In this document: piece after piece, positions 32,501 to 41,572 of the stretch
How the letters are laid out: each line of letters opens with the position of its first letter
How positions within the stretch are numbered: position 1 is the first letter of the stretch
Assembly: GCA_900299075.1 (NCBI GenBank)
Contig: OMIK01000008.1
Span: 1 to 42,055, forward strand
Direction of reading: 5' to 3'
Length of the DNA stretch: 42,055 bases
Origin: Chlorobi bacterium Chlorobi_1
Lineage (GTDB): Bacteria > Bacteroidota > Chlorobiia > Chlorobiales > Chlorobiaceae
The notes under the pieces: model-generated
The model's input: only the letters and a program-made list of their open reading frames with translations
Database searches by the model: none
What the model was told of the DNA's origin: nothing
Translations under genes and position numbers: made by a program

Positions 32501-32776
32501 GGCAGTAAAGGGTAAGGGTATGCTCTCTTCAAACCGGGAGGGCCCGCTTTCGCGGATCCGCACGGCGTCAGTCACCTGAGTCTAGAACCGAATCATGCCA
32601 TTTACCGTTTCCTTTCCTGCCACCAGTTGTTAATCGTTGTCTCCGGAAACACTGCAAGACAAGCACCGCGACTGAAACTTATAACCTGGCCGGCGGGTTG
32701 ATCTTGAACGTTGAGAACAAACCACCGTCCCCCGCTGCCATGTCGTGCATGGGGATCCCAATACAGAAAAGTCGAT

Positions 32777-33226
32777 ATGAATGACATCCTCGACAGGCAG
32801 AGAACCGTTTACGTCACCCGAAAGATCGAGTTCAATGCCGCCCACCGCCTGTTCAACCCCGAGCTGTCGGATGAGGAGAACGCCCTGCTCTACGGCAAGT
32901 GCAGCGGAGCGTACGGCCATGGACACAATTACCTGCTCGAAATCACCCTGTCCGGCCCCATAGACAGGAAAACAGGTTACCTTTTCGACCTGAAGGAGCT
33001 GAAGACGCTGCTCGAAGAGGAGGTGGCCGCCCGCTTCGACCACCGGCACCTGAACTACGAGGTACCCGAGCTGCGGGACAGCGTGCCGACCACGGAGATC
33101 CTGGCAGTCACGATCTGGGAGATCCTCCAGTCAAGGCTCTCAACCATCACGAACAAGGAGGTACGCCTCCATGAAGTCAACATCCATGAAACAGGAAAAA
33201 ACAGTGTCAGATACCTTGGAGAATAA
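32777..33226 (+). CDS. 6-pyruvoyl-tetrahydropterin synthase
   Basis: A 149-residue enzyme of the PTPS/QueD family. Zinc ligands are H23 (FNAAHRL), H48 and H50 (GHGH). The catalytic C42 has the spacing C-x4-GHGH found in animal PTPS, not the shorter QueD form. DHRHLN (88-93) and HETGKN with E138 complete the site. With folE overlapping downstream it would convert 7,8-dihydroneopterin triphosphate to 6-pyruvoyl-tetrahydropterin, toward the biopterin glycosides known from green sulfur bacteria. QueD activity (7-deazaguanine pathway) cannot be excluded. The start is the ATG at 32777. Confidence 0.88.
   Translation: MNDILDRQRTVYVTRKIEFNAAHRLFNPELSDEENALLYGKCSGAYGHGHNYLLEITLSGPIDRKTGYLFDLKELKTLLEEEVAARFDHRHLNYEVPELRDSVPTTEILAVTIWEILQSRLSTITNKEVRLHEVNIHETGKNSVRYLGE
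33155..33161 (+). promoter_or_regulatory. Strong ribosome binding site of folE inside the PTPS gene
   Basis: AAGGAGG lies nine bases before the ATG at 33171, within the PTPS coding sequence. It decides the folE start in favour of 33171 over the later ATG at 33186. Confidence 0.8.
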
Positions 33227-33860
33227 CCGTAAGGCATTGAGGAACATTGGCGGCTGCGACATCGAGGAGTGCTGCGACGAATCCCACGAACACGACGCCC
33301 GAGTGCTCGTCCCCATGGAAGAGGCGGTCGTCACCCTGCTGGAAGGCATTGGTGAGGATCCGGAGCGTGAAGGCCTGCTCAAAACGCCGGAGAGGGTAGC
33401 CAAGTCGCTTCGATTCCTGACCAGCGGCTACCGGCAGGATCCCGAAGAGCTCCTCATGAAAGCGGTCTTCACCGAATCTTACGATGAGATGGTCCTGGTG
33501 AAGGATATCGACATCTACTCGATGTGCGAACACCACATGCTCCCCTTCTTCGGCAAGGCTCACGTCGCGTACATTCCGGACGGCAGGATCGTGGGGCTCT
33601 CGAAAATCCCGCGCGTGGTCGAGGTCTTCGCCCGCCGACTGCAGGTGCAGGAGCGGTTGACCCAGCAGATACGCGACGCGATCCAGAACGTCCTCAATCC
33701 GCGTGGCGTTGCCGTCGTCATCGAAGCCACCCACATGTGCATGGTGATGCGCGGGGTACAGAAGCAGAACTCGATAACGACCACCTCTGCCATGTCCGGC
33801 GAGTTCATGAACAACCAGTCTACGAGAAGCGAGTTCCTGCGCCTCATCCGCTCACGTTGA
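33171..33860 (+). CDS. folE: GTP cyclohydrolase I
   Basis: A 229-residue enzyme that opens GTP to 7,8-dihydroneopterin triphosphate, the first step of folate and biopterin synthesis. Zinc ligands are C119, H122 (CEHHMLP) and C190 (THMCMVMRG), with H188 nearby. The N-terminal 45 residues are a Cys/His/acidic extension with no clear function. Its start overlaps the PTPS gene by 56 bases and has its own strong ribosome binding site, so the two consecutive pathway enzymes are co-transcribed. Confidence 0.95.
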   Translation: MKSTSMKQEKTVSDTLENNRKALRNIGGCDIEECCDESHEHDARVLVPMEEAVVTLLEGIGEDPEREGLLKTPERVAKSLRFLTSGYRQDPEELLMKAVFTESYDEMVLVKDIDIYSMCEHHMLPFFGKAHVAYIPDGRIVGLSKIPRVVEVFARRLQVQERLTQQIRDAIQNVLNPRGVAVVIEATHMCMVMRGVQKQNSITTTSAMSGEFMNNQSTRSEFLRLIRSR

Positions 33861-33866
33861 CCGCAA

Positions 33867-33921
33867 GGGGACGTTCTTAATTTCCTTAAGTAGTTTACTT
33901 AAGGAAATTAAGAACGTCCCC
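33867..33921. repeat. 26-bp perfect inverted repeat
   Basis: Bases 33867-33892 and 33896-33921 are exact reverse complements around a three-base GTT loop. The outer part is GGGGACGTTC and the inner part AT-rich. It lies between the convergent folE and hyaD and could act as a terminator, though it lacks a trailing T-run. Its form resembles REP-type elements associated with IS200-like (RAYT) transposases, but no transposase is in the window. Confidence 0.85.
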
Positions 33922-33926
33922 TGCCT

Positions 33927-34400
33927 TTATCCCCTATCCACAAGCCACCCGTCGATGACCTCCCTGCCCATGCGCACGGCGGTTTCGAGGTGGCCCTGCA
34001 TGACGTCGCTCAGGCCGCTGCCGAGGTCAAGGTTGTGCGGCGGTGCTCCGATCATCACGACCTCAGCCGGGAACTTCCCATGCAGCCGCGCAATGCCGAG
34101 CAGTTCGCTCAGCCCCATCTGGTGGGCCGACATCTTCCGGTGGATGAATGCCGGAAGCTCCTCGTTCCGGTACATATAGACCTTCGGTTCGAACTCGACC
34201 GGTATGATGGAGTCGAAGACCAGCAGGCAGTCGCAGGACTCGAAATAGTCGAGCAGGTAGATTCCCTGCGTGCCGCCGTCGACGAAATTGACCGACTCCG
34301 GAAAGCCGCCTGCCGACTCCAGGGCCCTGATCACCTCTACCCCGAACCCCTCGTCACCGAAGAGCAGGTTGCCGAGCCCCACTACGTTGATTTTTTTCAA
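33927..34400 (-). CDS. hyaD: Hydrogenase maturation endopeptidase
   Basis: A 157-residue protease that removes the C-terminal tail of the hydrogenase large subunit after nickel insertion. It has the family start KINVVGLGNLLFGDEGFGVE, with the nickel-sensing glutamate in GDEG, then NFVDGGTQG, FDSIIP and MSAHQMG. The best start is TTG at 34398-34400, which matches the family N terminus. An ATG at 34463 would add 21 residues read from repeat-like sequence just after a terminator. The gene lies downstream of hyaC but beyond that terminator, so its expression may depend on read-through or a separate promoter. Confidence 0.87.
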   Translation of the reverse strand: MKKINVVGLGNLLFGDEGFGVEVIRALESAGGFPESVNFVDGGTQGIYLLDYFESCDCLLVFDSIIPVEFEPKVYMYRNEELPAFIHRKMSAHQMGLSELLGIARLHGKFPAEVVMIGAPPHNLDLGSGLSDVMQGHLETAVRMGREVIDGWLVDRG

Positions 34401-34483
34401 AATCCTGATTTTGTCTTGGTTGTTGAAAGCATAAAAAGAATAGGCTCTATGGGTACCATACATCCGATTCCCTGTTCTTCCCA

Positions 34484-34521
34484 ATAAAAAAGCCCGTCAT
34501 CCATTCGCTCTGACGGGCTTT
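34484..34521 (-). terminator. Rho-independent terminator of hyaABC
   Basis: An 11-bp stem (34489-34499 with 34511-34521) with an 11-base loop is followed on the minus strand by TTTTTTATT. It lies about 30 bases after the hyaC stop and before hyaD. Confidence 0.88.
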
Positions 34522-34551
34522 CCACGCAATGCACTGAAGAACAGAAAAGGT

Positions 34552-35238
34552 TCATACGTCGAGCTCATCCTCCACCTTGTGCTTGTAACCGGTTATGATC
34601 GACGAGGTGACGCTGGAGTGGTCGACGATGTCGTGGCGAAAGACCGCGTACAGGTGCATGATCACGTAGATCGGAAAGATCCACGCCATCAGGTGGTGAG
34701 CGAAATGGAGGTTGTAGCTGCTTCCGAAGAGCGGCAGCATCCATCCGAAGAACCTTTCGATAAGGCTGCCCGGACGGTTCTCACCGTACATGGCCAAGCC
34801 GCTCAGGATCATGAAGGTCGATCCGCAGAAGATGAAGATGAAGTGCGCGAGCGCGGCAACCGGGTTGTGGCCGACGTAGTCAGGCTCGTCCTTCCTCAGG
34901 AAGAGGTAGGAGGCCACCTGCTCCTTGAACGGGTCGCCCCACCATGCGGGCGACCAGGGGCGGAATCCGCCGAACTTTGCGTACTTGTCGTCGGAGAGCA
35001 GCGCATAGTACATGCGGTACAGGAAGTTGCCGATGAAGACGAAGGCAACGCAGTAGTGCACGTACCTCCACATCACGAAGTTGTGCTGCCAGACGGCTTC
35101 GCCCGGTGGCGGGTTGATGAAGGGCGAGGCGATGTAGAGGCCCGTCACGGCCAACGTCACAATGCAGAGGGCGTTGATCCAGTGATAGGCCCTGACCGGC
35201 AGCCGCCAGACATAGATTTCCTCGAGTATCCTACCCAT
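34552..35238 (-). CDS. hyaC: NiFe hydrogenase b-type cytochrome subunit
   Basis: A 228-residue four-helix membrane protein that anchors the hydrogenase and passes electrons to the quinone pool. The family start RLPVRAYHWINALC is present, with candidate heme histidines there and in RYVHYCVAF, HFAHHLMAW and YVIMHLYAV. GGAG lies upstream of the ATG at 35236-35238. It starts 12 bases after the large-subunit stop. A diheme HyaC is typical of group 1d membrane-bound enzymes. Confidence 0.93.
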   Translation of the reverse strand: MGRILEEIYVWRLPVRAYHWINALCIVTLAVTGLYIASPFINPPPGEAVWQHNFVMWRYVHYCVAFVFIGNFLYRMYYALLSDDKYAKFGGFRPWSPAWWGDPFKEQVASYLFLRKDEPDYVGHNPVAALAHFIFIFCGSTFMILSGLAMYGENRPGSLIERFFGWMLPLFGSSYNLHFAHHLMAWIFPIYVIMHLYAVFRHDIVDHSSVTSSIITGYKHKVEDELDV

Positions 35239-35250
35239 GGTTTGCTCCGT

Positions 35251-36969
35251 TTAGACGATGGTTACCTTGGTGATCTCGTTGCCGTTCATGTCGTAGACAT
35301 GCGAGGCGCACGCAAGGCAGGGATCGAACGAATGGATCGTCCTGAGGAGCTCCAGGGGCTTCGAGGGGTCTGCCATCGGCGTACCCTTGAGCGCGGCCTC
35401 ATAGGCTCCGGAGTTGCCACGGTTGTCCTTCGGCGAGGCGTTCCAGGTGGAAGGCACCACGATCTGGTATTCGTCGATCTTGCCCTCCTTGATGCGTACC
35501 CAGTGTCCGAGCGCACCGCGCGGCGCCTCGGTGTAACCGAACCCCTTGCACTCCTTGGGCCAGGTGGACGGCTCCCAGCGATCGCTGTTGAAGGTCCTGT
35601 AGTCGCCGGTCTTGATGTTGGCGATCAGCTCGTCGTAGAACTTGCCCATGAACCCTGCGGTCTGCTTGCATTCGATGCCTCGGGCAGCAGTGCGGCCGAG
35701 CGTCGAGAAGAGAGCTTCCGGGCCGACCTGAAGCTTCGCCAGTACGGCGCCGACCGTCTCCTTGAGCATAGGATCGCCCTTGGCGTAGCCAACCAGCACA
35801 CGGGCCAGCGGTCCCACCTCTACCGGATGATCCTTCCATCTCGGCGTCTTGAGCCAGCTGTACTGCTTGTCGGTGTCGAGGTTCTTGAAGGGGGGCTTCG
35901 GCCCGGTGTAGTTCGGCTTGGTCTCCCCTTCCCACGGATGGAGCCCCTTGTCGGCACCCTTGGAGTAGGTGTACCAGCTGTGGCCGATCTCCTCCTTGAT
36001 CTGCGCCGTGTCCCTGGGATCGACGTCCATGACGTTCGAGAGGTCCTTGTTCAGGATCACGCCACGGGGCCAGAGCAGGGACTTGACATCGTTGATGCCC
36101 TTCTCGGGGAAGTCGCCGTAGCTCATGAAGTTGCCCAGTCCGCCGCCGTGGAGCCAGCCCTTGTAGTAGCTGGCGATGGCAAGCAGGTCGGGAATGTAGA
36201 CCTGGTCGATGAAGGCCTGGGTGTCGTCGATGATCTTCTTGACCATCGCGAGGCGCTCGATGTTGATAGCCGTGTCGCTGTTCGGGTCGATCGCGCAGGC
36301 CATGCCGCCGACGAGGTAGTTCGGGTGCGGGTTCTTGCCGCCGAAGATGGTCTGGATCTTCACGATCTCCTTCTGGAAATCGAGTGCCTCGAGGTAGTGG
36401 GCAACAGCAATGAGGTTCACCTCGGGAGGCAGCTTGTAGGCCGGATGGCCCCAGTAGCCGTTCGAGAAGATGCCAAGCTGTCCGCTTTCCACGAACGATA
36501 CCAGGCGCTTCTGCAGGTCCTTGAAGTAGCCGACCGATGATTTCGGCCATGAAGAGAGGCTCTGGGCGATATCGGAGGCCTGCTTGGGATCCGCCTTGAG
36601 GGCGCTGACCACATCCACCCAGTCAAGGGCATGCAGGTGGTAGAAGTGCACCAGGTGGTCCTGCGTATGCTGGGTCGCCTCCATGAGGTTCCTGATGATC
36701 CTCGCATTGGCCGGGACCTCGATGCCGAGGGCATCCTCGACACAGCGTACGGATGCGAGGGCATGCACGGTCGTGCAGACGCCGCAGATGCGCTCTGCGA
36801 AAGCCCATGCGTCACGGGGATCGCGCCCCTTGAGGATCACCTCGATGCCGCGCCACATGGTACCGGTGCTGTAGGCCTCCTCGATGACGTTGGCGTCGCT
36901 GACTTTTGCCTCAATCCTGAGATGCCCTTCGATGCGCGGGATCGGATCGACAACTATTTTTTTGGACAT
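35251..36969 (-). CDS. hyaB: NiFe hydrogenase large subunit
   Basis: A 572-residue catalytic subunit with the NiFe(CN)2CO site. The nickel ligands are C62 and C65 (RICGVCTTVH) and C551 and C554 (DPCLACASH). The last 15 residues after H557 are the tail that HyaD would cleave. It oxidises H2 at the outer face of the cytoplasmic membrane, carried across by the Tat signal of the small subunit. It lies 18 bases after hyaA, with GGGAG before its ATG. Confidence 0.96.
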   Translation of the reverse strand: MSKKIVVDPIPRIEGHLRIEAKVSDANVIEEAYSTGTMWRGIEVILKGRDPRDAWAFAERICGVCTTVHALASVRCVEDALGIEVPANARIIRNLMEATQHTQDHLVHFYHLHALDWVDVVSALKADPKQASDIAQSLSSWPKSSVGYFKDLQKRLVSFVESGQLGIFSNGYWGHPAYKLPPEVNLIAVAHYLEALDFQKEIVKIQTIFGGKNPHPNYLVGGMACAIDPNSDTAINIERLAMVKKIIDDTQAFIDQVYIPDLLAIASYYKGWLHGGGLGNFMSYGDFPEKGINDVKSLLWPRGVILNKDLSNVMDVDPRDTAQIKEEIGHSWYTYSKGADKGLHPWEGETKPNYTGPKPPFKNLDTDKQYSWLKTPRWKDHPVEVGPLARVLVGYAKGDPMLKETVGAVLAKLQVGPEALFSTLGRTAARGIECKQTAGFMGKFYDELIANIKTGDYRTFNSDRWEPSTWPKECKGFGYTEAPRGALGHWVRIKEGKIDEYQIVVPSTWNASPKDNRGNSGAYEAALKGTPMADPSKPLELLRTIHSFDPCLACASHVYDMNGNEITKVTIV

Positions 36970-36987
36970 GCCGTGAGCTCCCTTGGT

Positions 36988-38067
36988 TTACTTTTCGGAC
37001 TGTTTGTCATGCTCTTTCTTCTTCGCCGCCGTCACCGCCGCATGGGCTGCGGCTCCTGCGGCGGCCGCGCCGACCGCTACCATACCGATCTGGTCGGCGG
37101 TGGTGTCGGTTCCGAGGAACGAGACCTCGGCAAGGCGTGAGTAGAACGGCCCCTTGTCCCAGAATCCTGGTTCGGAGCAACCGATGCACGGATGGCCCGA
37201 ACCGATCGGGAAGCTGGTGCCGGCATTCCACTGGATCTTTGAGCAGGAGTTGTAGGTCGTCGGTCCCTTGCATCCCATCTTGTAGAGGCACCACCCCTTC
37301 CTGGTCGACTCCTCGTCGAAGCCTCGCACGAACATGCCGGCATCGTAGAACGCGCGGCGGTAGCACTTGTCATGGATCCTCGTGCCGTAGAAGGCCTTCG
37401 GCCGTCCCATGCGATCGAGTTCAGGCAGGGTCCCGAAAGTATGGAAGTGGGTGATGACGCCGGTCATGACCTCGGAGATCGGAGGGCATCCGGGAACCTT
37501 CACGATCGGCTTGTCCTTGATCACCTTGTCGATCGGGACGGCGCCGGTCGGGTTGGGATGCGCGTTCTGCACGCAGCCGAACGAAGCGCATGCGCCCCAG
37601 GCGATGACCGCGGCGGCTCCGGCGGCAGTCTCCCTGACGGTGTTGAGGAAGGAATCCCCCCCCACCATGCAGTAAACCCAGTCATCCTTCGTCGGCACGT
37701 TGCCCTCGACGGCAAGGATGTACTTGCCGTTGTACTCCTTCATGATCTTCTTCCGCACCGCTTCCAGCTGTTCGCCCGCTGCAGCGCTGAGCGTGTCGTC
37801 ATAGTCGAGCGAGATCATGTTCATGATCAGGTCGGCGGCCATGGGATGGGAGGAGCGGATGAACGACTCCGTGCAGCAGGTGCACTCCAGGCCATGCAGC
37901 CAGATGACCGGCGTGCGCGGCTTTGTCTCCATAGCGTGGACGACTTTGGGAAGGAGTTCGGGTGAGAGGCCGAGGGCGACCGAGGTCAGGCTGCAGAACT
38001 TGAGGAAATCCCTTCGGGAGATTCCGCGGGATTCGAATACTTCTGCGAACGTTTGCTTCGTGGGCAT
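36988..38067 (-). CDS. hyaA: NiFe hydrogenase small subunit with six-cysteine proximal site
   Basis: A 359-residue electron-transfer subunit. The Tat signal is SRRDFLK (17-23). The proximal cluster site has C62, C64, C65, C160, C165 and C194, matching Hyd-1 C17, C19, C20, C115, C120 and C149 at a constant offset of 45, including both supernumerary cysteines of the oxygen-tolerant [4Fe-3S] enzymes. The distal cluster uses H232, C235, C260 and C266; the medial uses C275, C294 and C297. A C-terminal Ala/Gly-rich hydrophobic segment (about 327-347) can anchor it in the membrane, followed by a Lys-rich tail. GGAGG five bases upstream supports the ATG at 38067 over GTG at 38073. Confidence 0.96.
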   Translation of the reverse strand: MPTKQTFAEVFESRGISRRDFLKFCSLTSVALGLSPELLPKVVHAMETKPRTPVIWLHGLECTCCTESFIRSSHPMAADLIMNMISLDYDDTLSAAAGEQLEAVRKKIMKEYNGKYILAVEGNVPTKDDWVYCMVGGDSFLNTVRETAAGAAAVIAWGACASFGCVQNAHPNPTGAVPIDKVIKDKPIVKVPGCPPISEVMTGVITHFHTFGTLPELDRMGRPKAFYGTRIHDKCYRRAFYDAGMFVRGFDEESTRKGWCLYKMGCKGPTTYNSCSKIQWNAGTSFPIGSGHPCIGCSEPGFWDKGPFYSRLAEVSFLGTDTTADQIGMVAVGAAAAGAAAHAAVTAAKKKEHDKQSEK

Positions 38068-38175
38068 TAACACCTCCGGAAGTTTGGGGTGGAGTCTGTT
38101 CAGAACGATGCGTGCATGCTCCGACTCTTCAGCCTCGACAGGATGCGATCAGTCGATAAGCACGACTATTCACCA

Positions 38176-38205
38176 AATATAAGTAATCAACGAATGTTAT
38201 TACAA
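38176..38205 (-). promoter_or_regulatory. Candidate promoter of the hya operon
   Basis: On the minus strand TTGTAA (38200-38205) and TATATT (38176-38181) are 18 bases apart in an AT-rich region, giving a leader of roughly 100 bases before hyaA. No clear regulator site is seen. Confidence 0.45.
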
Positions 38206-38248
38206 GGGATCGGGCAAATTCGCGATTTGATGGCCGGAGGGCAGGCAT

Positions 38249-38287
38249 AAAAAAACCCGGCCCACCTCTGCATGGTGGCCGGGTTTT
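38249..38287 (-). terminator. Rho-independent terminator of the nuo operon
   Basis: A GC-rich stem CCCGGC-CACC / GGTGGCCGGG with one bulged C and a seven-base loop is followed on the minus strand by seven T (38249-38255). It lies just after the nuoN stop. Confidence 0.9.
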
Positions 38288-38318
38288 TCAGGCCGGCACC
38301 TGCTAATGGCGTAATTAT

Positions 38319-39854
38319 TCAGTTAAGCGCAGCGCCGAACATCGATGCGGAGTAGCCGGCGAACTGGGCGATCGGCTGGAAGAAGAGGCCGAAATAGAGG
38401 GTCAGGATCATCAGGACAGCCGTAACGATATTCGATACCATGCCGATCCTGGGTTCACCCGCATCGCTCTTCCCGGATTCGCGAAGGAACATGTTCAGCG
38501 GGATGTACATGTAGTAGTAGAGGGAGATGACGCTGGTCAGGATGCCGACGAGGGCCAGCCACATGAAGAGGTCTCCCTTGCCGATCAGCGCGGAGAAGAT
38601 CATCAGCTTGCCGATGAAACCGAAGGTGGGAGGCAGGCCGACGAGCGAAATGAGGAACACGGTCAGCGCAGCGCCGGCGAGCGGCATCTTCCTGCCGAGC
38701 CCCTTGTAGTCGTCGAGGTTCTCGCTGCCGGTCTTGTTCGAGATGAGCACGACGACGTAGAAGGCGCCGATGTTCATGAGCAGGTAACCGGCGAGGTAGA
38801 CGAGCACCGCCTGGGTGCCGATCTTGTCCATGGTGATGATGCCGAGCAGGAGGTAACCCGCATGGGCGATCGATGAGTAGGCGAGCAGGCGCTTAACGTT
38901 CTTCTGCCAGATGGCGACCACGTTGCCGTAGATCATGGAGGCGGCGGAGATGATCATCATGATGGTGAGCCAGTCGATGCTCAGCATATCCTCGACGCCT
39001 TCGGAGACATGTGGCACCGCGACGAAGAAGATGCGCATGAGCAGCGCGAAGCCGGCAGCCTTCGAACCTGTCGACAGGTAGGCCGTGATCGGGGTCGGGG
39101 CGCCCTCGTACACATCGGGGCTCCAGAAGTGGAACGGGACGGCGCCCATCTTGTAGCCGAGGCCGGCCATGACGAGCAGGGTCGCCAGGATCATGACCAG
39201 CGGGTCGTAGCCGTGCTGGGTCAGCTCCATGCAGATCTTGCTGATGTTGGTCTGGGCGGTGAGGCCGTAGATGAGCGAGAAGCCGTAGAGGAGCATGCCC
39301 GAGGAGACAGCGCCGTAGACGAGGTACTTCAGGGCGGCTTCTGAGGAGCGCTGGTCATTCTTCAGGTAACCGGTCAGCACGTAGGCGGAGAGGCCGACCA
39401 GTTCCATCGCGAGGAACATCATCAGGAGGTCGGTCGAGGAGGCCATCATCATCATGCCGACGACCATCGCGACGATCAGGGCATAGTACTCGCCCACTCC
39501 GGCATCCTGGCCATTGAGCTGCTCATCCTCCATCGAGATGACCACGGAGAGGATGCCGGTCAGCACGAAGAAGTACTTGAAGAAGATGCCGAACCTGTCG
39601 AGCGCGTACATGCCGAAGAAGACCTCGGCGTCCGGCAGCGCATGCTGCTGGAAGATGAAATAGAAGCTGCCAAGCAGGCCGATGATCGTCGCCGCGGCAA
39701 GCGTCCTGTTCTTCCGTCCCCCGAGCACGAGGTCCAGGATGATCAGCACCATGAAGAGCGCTGAAAGGTAGAGTTCAGGGATAAAATACCCGGCACCGAA
39801 CCGGAGGGTCCCGATGATGCTCTGTATTTCAGCGCCTGATGGCATTGCGAACAT
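38319..39854 (-). CDS. nuoN: NADH-quinone oxidoreductase subunit N
   Basis: A 511-residue antiporter-like proton-pumping subunit of complex I, hydrophobic throughout. Conserved segments are MAMELVGLSAYVLTGYL-like (TM5 Glu), KMGAVPFHFWSPDVYEGAPT (TM7 Lys) and LLAYSSIAHAGYLLLG. The ATG at 39852-39854 is chosen; TTG at 39863 is possible. It lies 37 bases after nuoM and is the last gene of the operon before a terminator. Whether the electron donor is NADH or ferredoxin cannot be told here, as nuoEFG are not in view. Confidence 0.94.
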   Translation of the reverse strand: MFAMPSGAEIQSIIGTLRFGAGYFIPELYLSALFMVLIILDLVLGGRKNRTLAAATIIGLLGSFYFIFQQHALPDAEVFFGMYALDRFGIFFKYFFVLTGILSVVISMEDEQLNGQDAGVGEYYALIVAMVVGMMMMASSTDLLMMFLAMELVGLSAYVLTGYLKNDQRSSEAALKYLVYGAVSSGMLLYGFSLIYGLTAQTNISKICMELTQHGYDPLVMILATLLVMAGLGYKMGAVPFHFWSPDVYEGAPTPITAYLSTGSKAAGFALLMRIFFVAVPHVSEGVEDMLSIDWLTIMMIISAASMIYGNVVAIWQKNVKRLLAYSSIAHAGYLLLGIITMDKIGTQAVLVYLAGYLLMNIGAFYVVVLISNKTGSENLDDYKGLGRKMPLAGAALTVFLISLVGLPPTFGFIGKLMIFSALIGKGDLFMWLALVGILTSVISLYYYMYIPLNMFLRESGKSDAGEPRIGMVSNIVTAVLMILTLYFGLFFQPIAQFAGYSASMFGAALN

Positions 39855-39891
39855 ATTATCCAACGTTTATTCTTTTAGACGGAAATACGGA

Positions 39892-41529
39892 TCAATGGAC
39901 GGCCGCGGACGCCACAGGGGCGAGCACGGTTACGAGCTTGTTGATGCTGGCGGTCAGCATGCCCATGATCGGCATCGGATAGATGCCCAGGGCGATGACG
40001 ATGATTGCCAGCGGGATGAGCATGGTGAGCTCCCTCGCGTCGAGATCGAGCTTTCCGTTCCAGTCGTGGAAGTGGATGTGCTCATGGCCGTGCTCATCCT
40101 TCTCGAGTTCGTACAGTGCATCCGGACGGCGCTTGCCGAGGAACATCCTCTGGAGCGACCAGAGCAGGTAGGCTGCGCCGAAGACGATGCCCAGCACCGA
40201 GACCATGGCGATCGGCCTGGTGACCGGGGCGGTGAAGGCGCCGACGAAGACAAATGCCTCGGAGATGAAGCCGGAGAGGCCGGGCAGGCCGAGCGATGCG
40301 AACCAGGCGACGGTCACGATACCGGCATAGACCGGCATGTAGCTCGCAAGGCCACCGAACTTCTCGATCTGGCGGGAGTGGGCGCGGTCATAGATGACGC
40401 CCACGAGAAGGAAGAGCATGGCGGTGATGGTGCCATGGTTGAACATCTGGTAGAGGGCGCCAAGCATGCCTTCGCTGTTGCCTGCGGCCATGCCGAGCAG
40501 CACGTAGCCCATGTGGCTGATAGAGGAGTAGGCGACCATCTTCTTGAGATCCTGCTGGGCAAGTGCGCAGAAGGCGCCGTAGATGATGTTGATCGCGCCG
40601 AAGATGCCGATCACGTACATGCCGGCCTGGTAGACCTCGGGGAAGAGCGGGAAGTTGATCCTCATCATACCGTAGGTGCCGAGCTTCAGGAGCACGCCGG
40701 CAAGGATGACGGAGATCGGGGTCGGAGCCTCGACGTGGGCGTCAGGCAGCCAGGTGTGGAACGGGAACATCGGGACCTTGATGGCGAAGCCGACAAAGAG
40801 CACGATGAAGGCTGCATAGCGCCACATCACGCTGCCGGGGCCGAGGATGGTGCCGGCGACATAATTATGCTGGTCGGCCATCGCAACGAGGCTGAAGGTA
40901 TGGTTGCCGGTGACCGGGTCGACGACGCTGAAGTAGAGGCCGATCATGACGAGCAGCATGAAGACCGAGCCGAAGAGGGTGTACAGGAAGAACTTGATCG
41001 CTGCGTACTCCCTGTTCGGGCCGCCCCAGATGCCGATGAGGAAGTACATCGGAAGCAGCATGACCTCCCAGAAAACGTAGAAGAGGAAGAAGTCGAGCGC
41101 CACGAAGCAGCCCATCATGGCCGTGCTGAGCAGGTTGAACAGGATGAAGTACCCCTTGACCTGCTTCTGGATCGGCCAGCTCGACAGGATGCCGATGATC
41201 GAAATCAGCGCGGTCAGGATCACCATGGTGATCGACAGGCCGTCAACGCCAATGAAGTACTCGATGGTCAGCGGGCCGAACGAGCCGAGGTTCAGCGAAA
41301 TCCAGGGGATGCGTTCGATCAGCTGGAACGAGCCTACCGGCGAACCGCCGGGTGCGGCGACGATGCCGGCCATGGTCGGGTCGTATTGACGCCAGATAAG
41401 CACGGCGAGCACGCCCTGGGCCACAGCTGCGAGCAGGGAGACGATCCTGATGGCCTGCTTCTGCGACGCAGGAACAGCCAAAATGATGAGTCCGGCGATG
41501 ATCGGCAGAAATACAATTAAGCTCAGCAT
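39892..41529 (-). CDS. nuoM: NADH-quinone oxidoreductase subunit M
   Basis: A 545-residue proton-pumping subunit of complex I. The TM5 glutamate is E155 in FYVFWEVMLLPM; the TM7 lysine is K251 in GFAIKVPMFPFHTWLPDAH. KMVAYSSISHMGYVLLG is also conserved. Near the C terminus, a charged loop has five alternating histidines (H480, H482, H484, H486, H488), which is unusual for the family and could bind metal. It lies 43 bases after nuoL. Confidence 0.96.
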   Translation of the reverse strand: MLSLIVFLPIIAGLIILAVPASQKQAIRIVSLLAAVAQGVLAVLIWRQYDPTMAGIVAAPGGSPVGSFQLIERIPWISLNLGSFGPLTIEYFIGVDGLSITMVILTALISIIGILSSWPIQKQVKGYFILFNLLSTAMMGCFVALDFFLFYVFWEVMLLPMYFLIGIWGGPNREYAAIKFFLYTLFGSVFMLLVMIGLYFSVVDPVTGNHTFSLVAMADQHNYVAGTILGPGSVMWRYAAFIVLFVGFAIKVPMFPFHTWLPDAHVEAPTPISVILAGVLLKLGTYGMMRINFPLFPEVYQAGMYVIGIFGAINIIYGAFCALAQQDLKKMVAYSSISHMGYVLLGMAAGNSEGMLGALYQMFNHGTITAMLFLLVGVIYDRAHSRQIEKFGGLASYMPVYAGIVTVAWFASLGLPGLSGFISEAFVFVGAFTAPVTRPIAMVSVLGIVFGAAYLLWSLQRMFLGKRRPDALYELEKDEHGHEHIHFHDWNGKLDLDARELTMLIPLAIIVIALGIYPMPIMGMLTASINKLVTVLAPVASAAVH

Positions 41530-41572
41530 GTTCAGTACCTGTTATGTTCGGAGATAAAAATTAAATCGTTCG

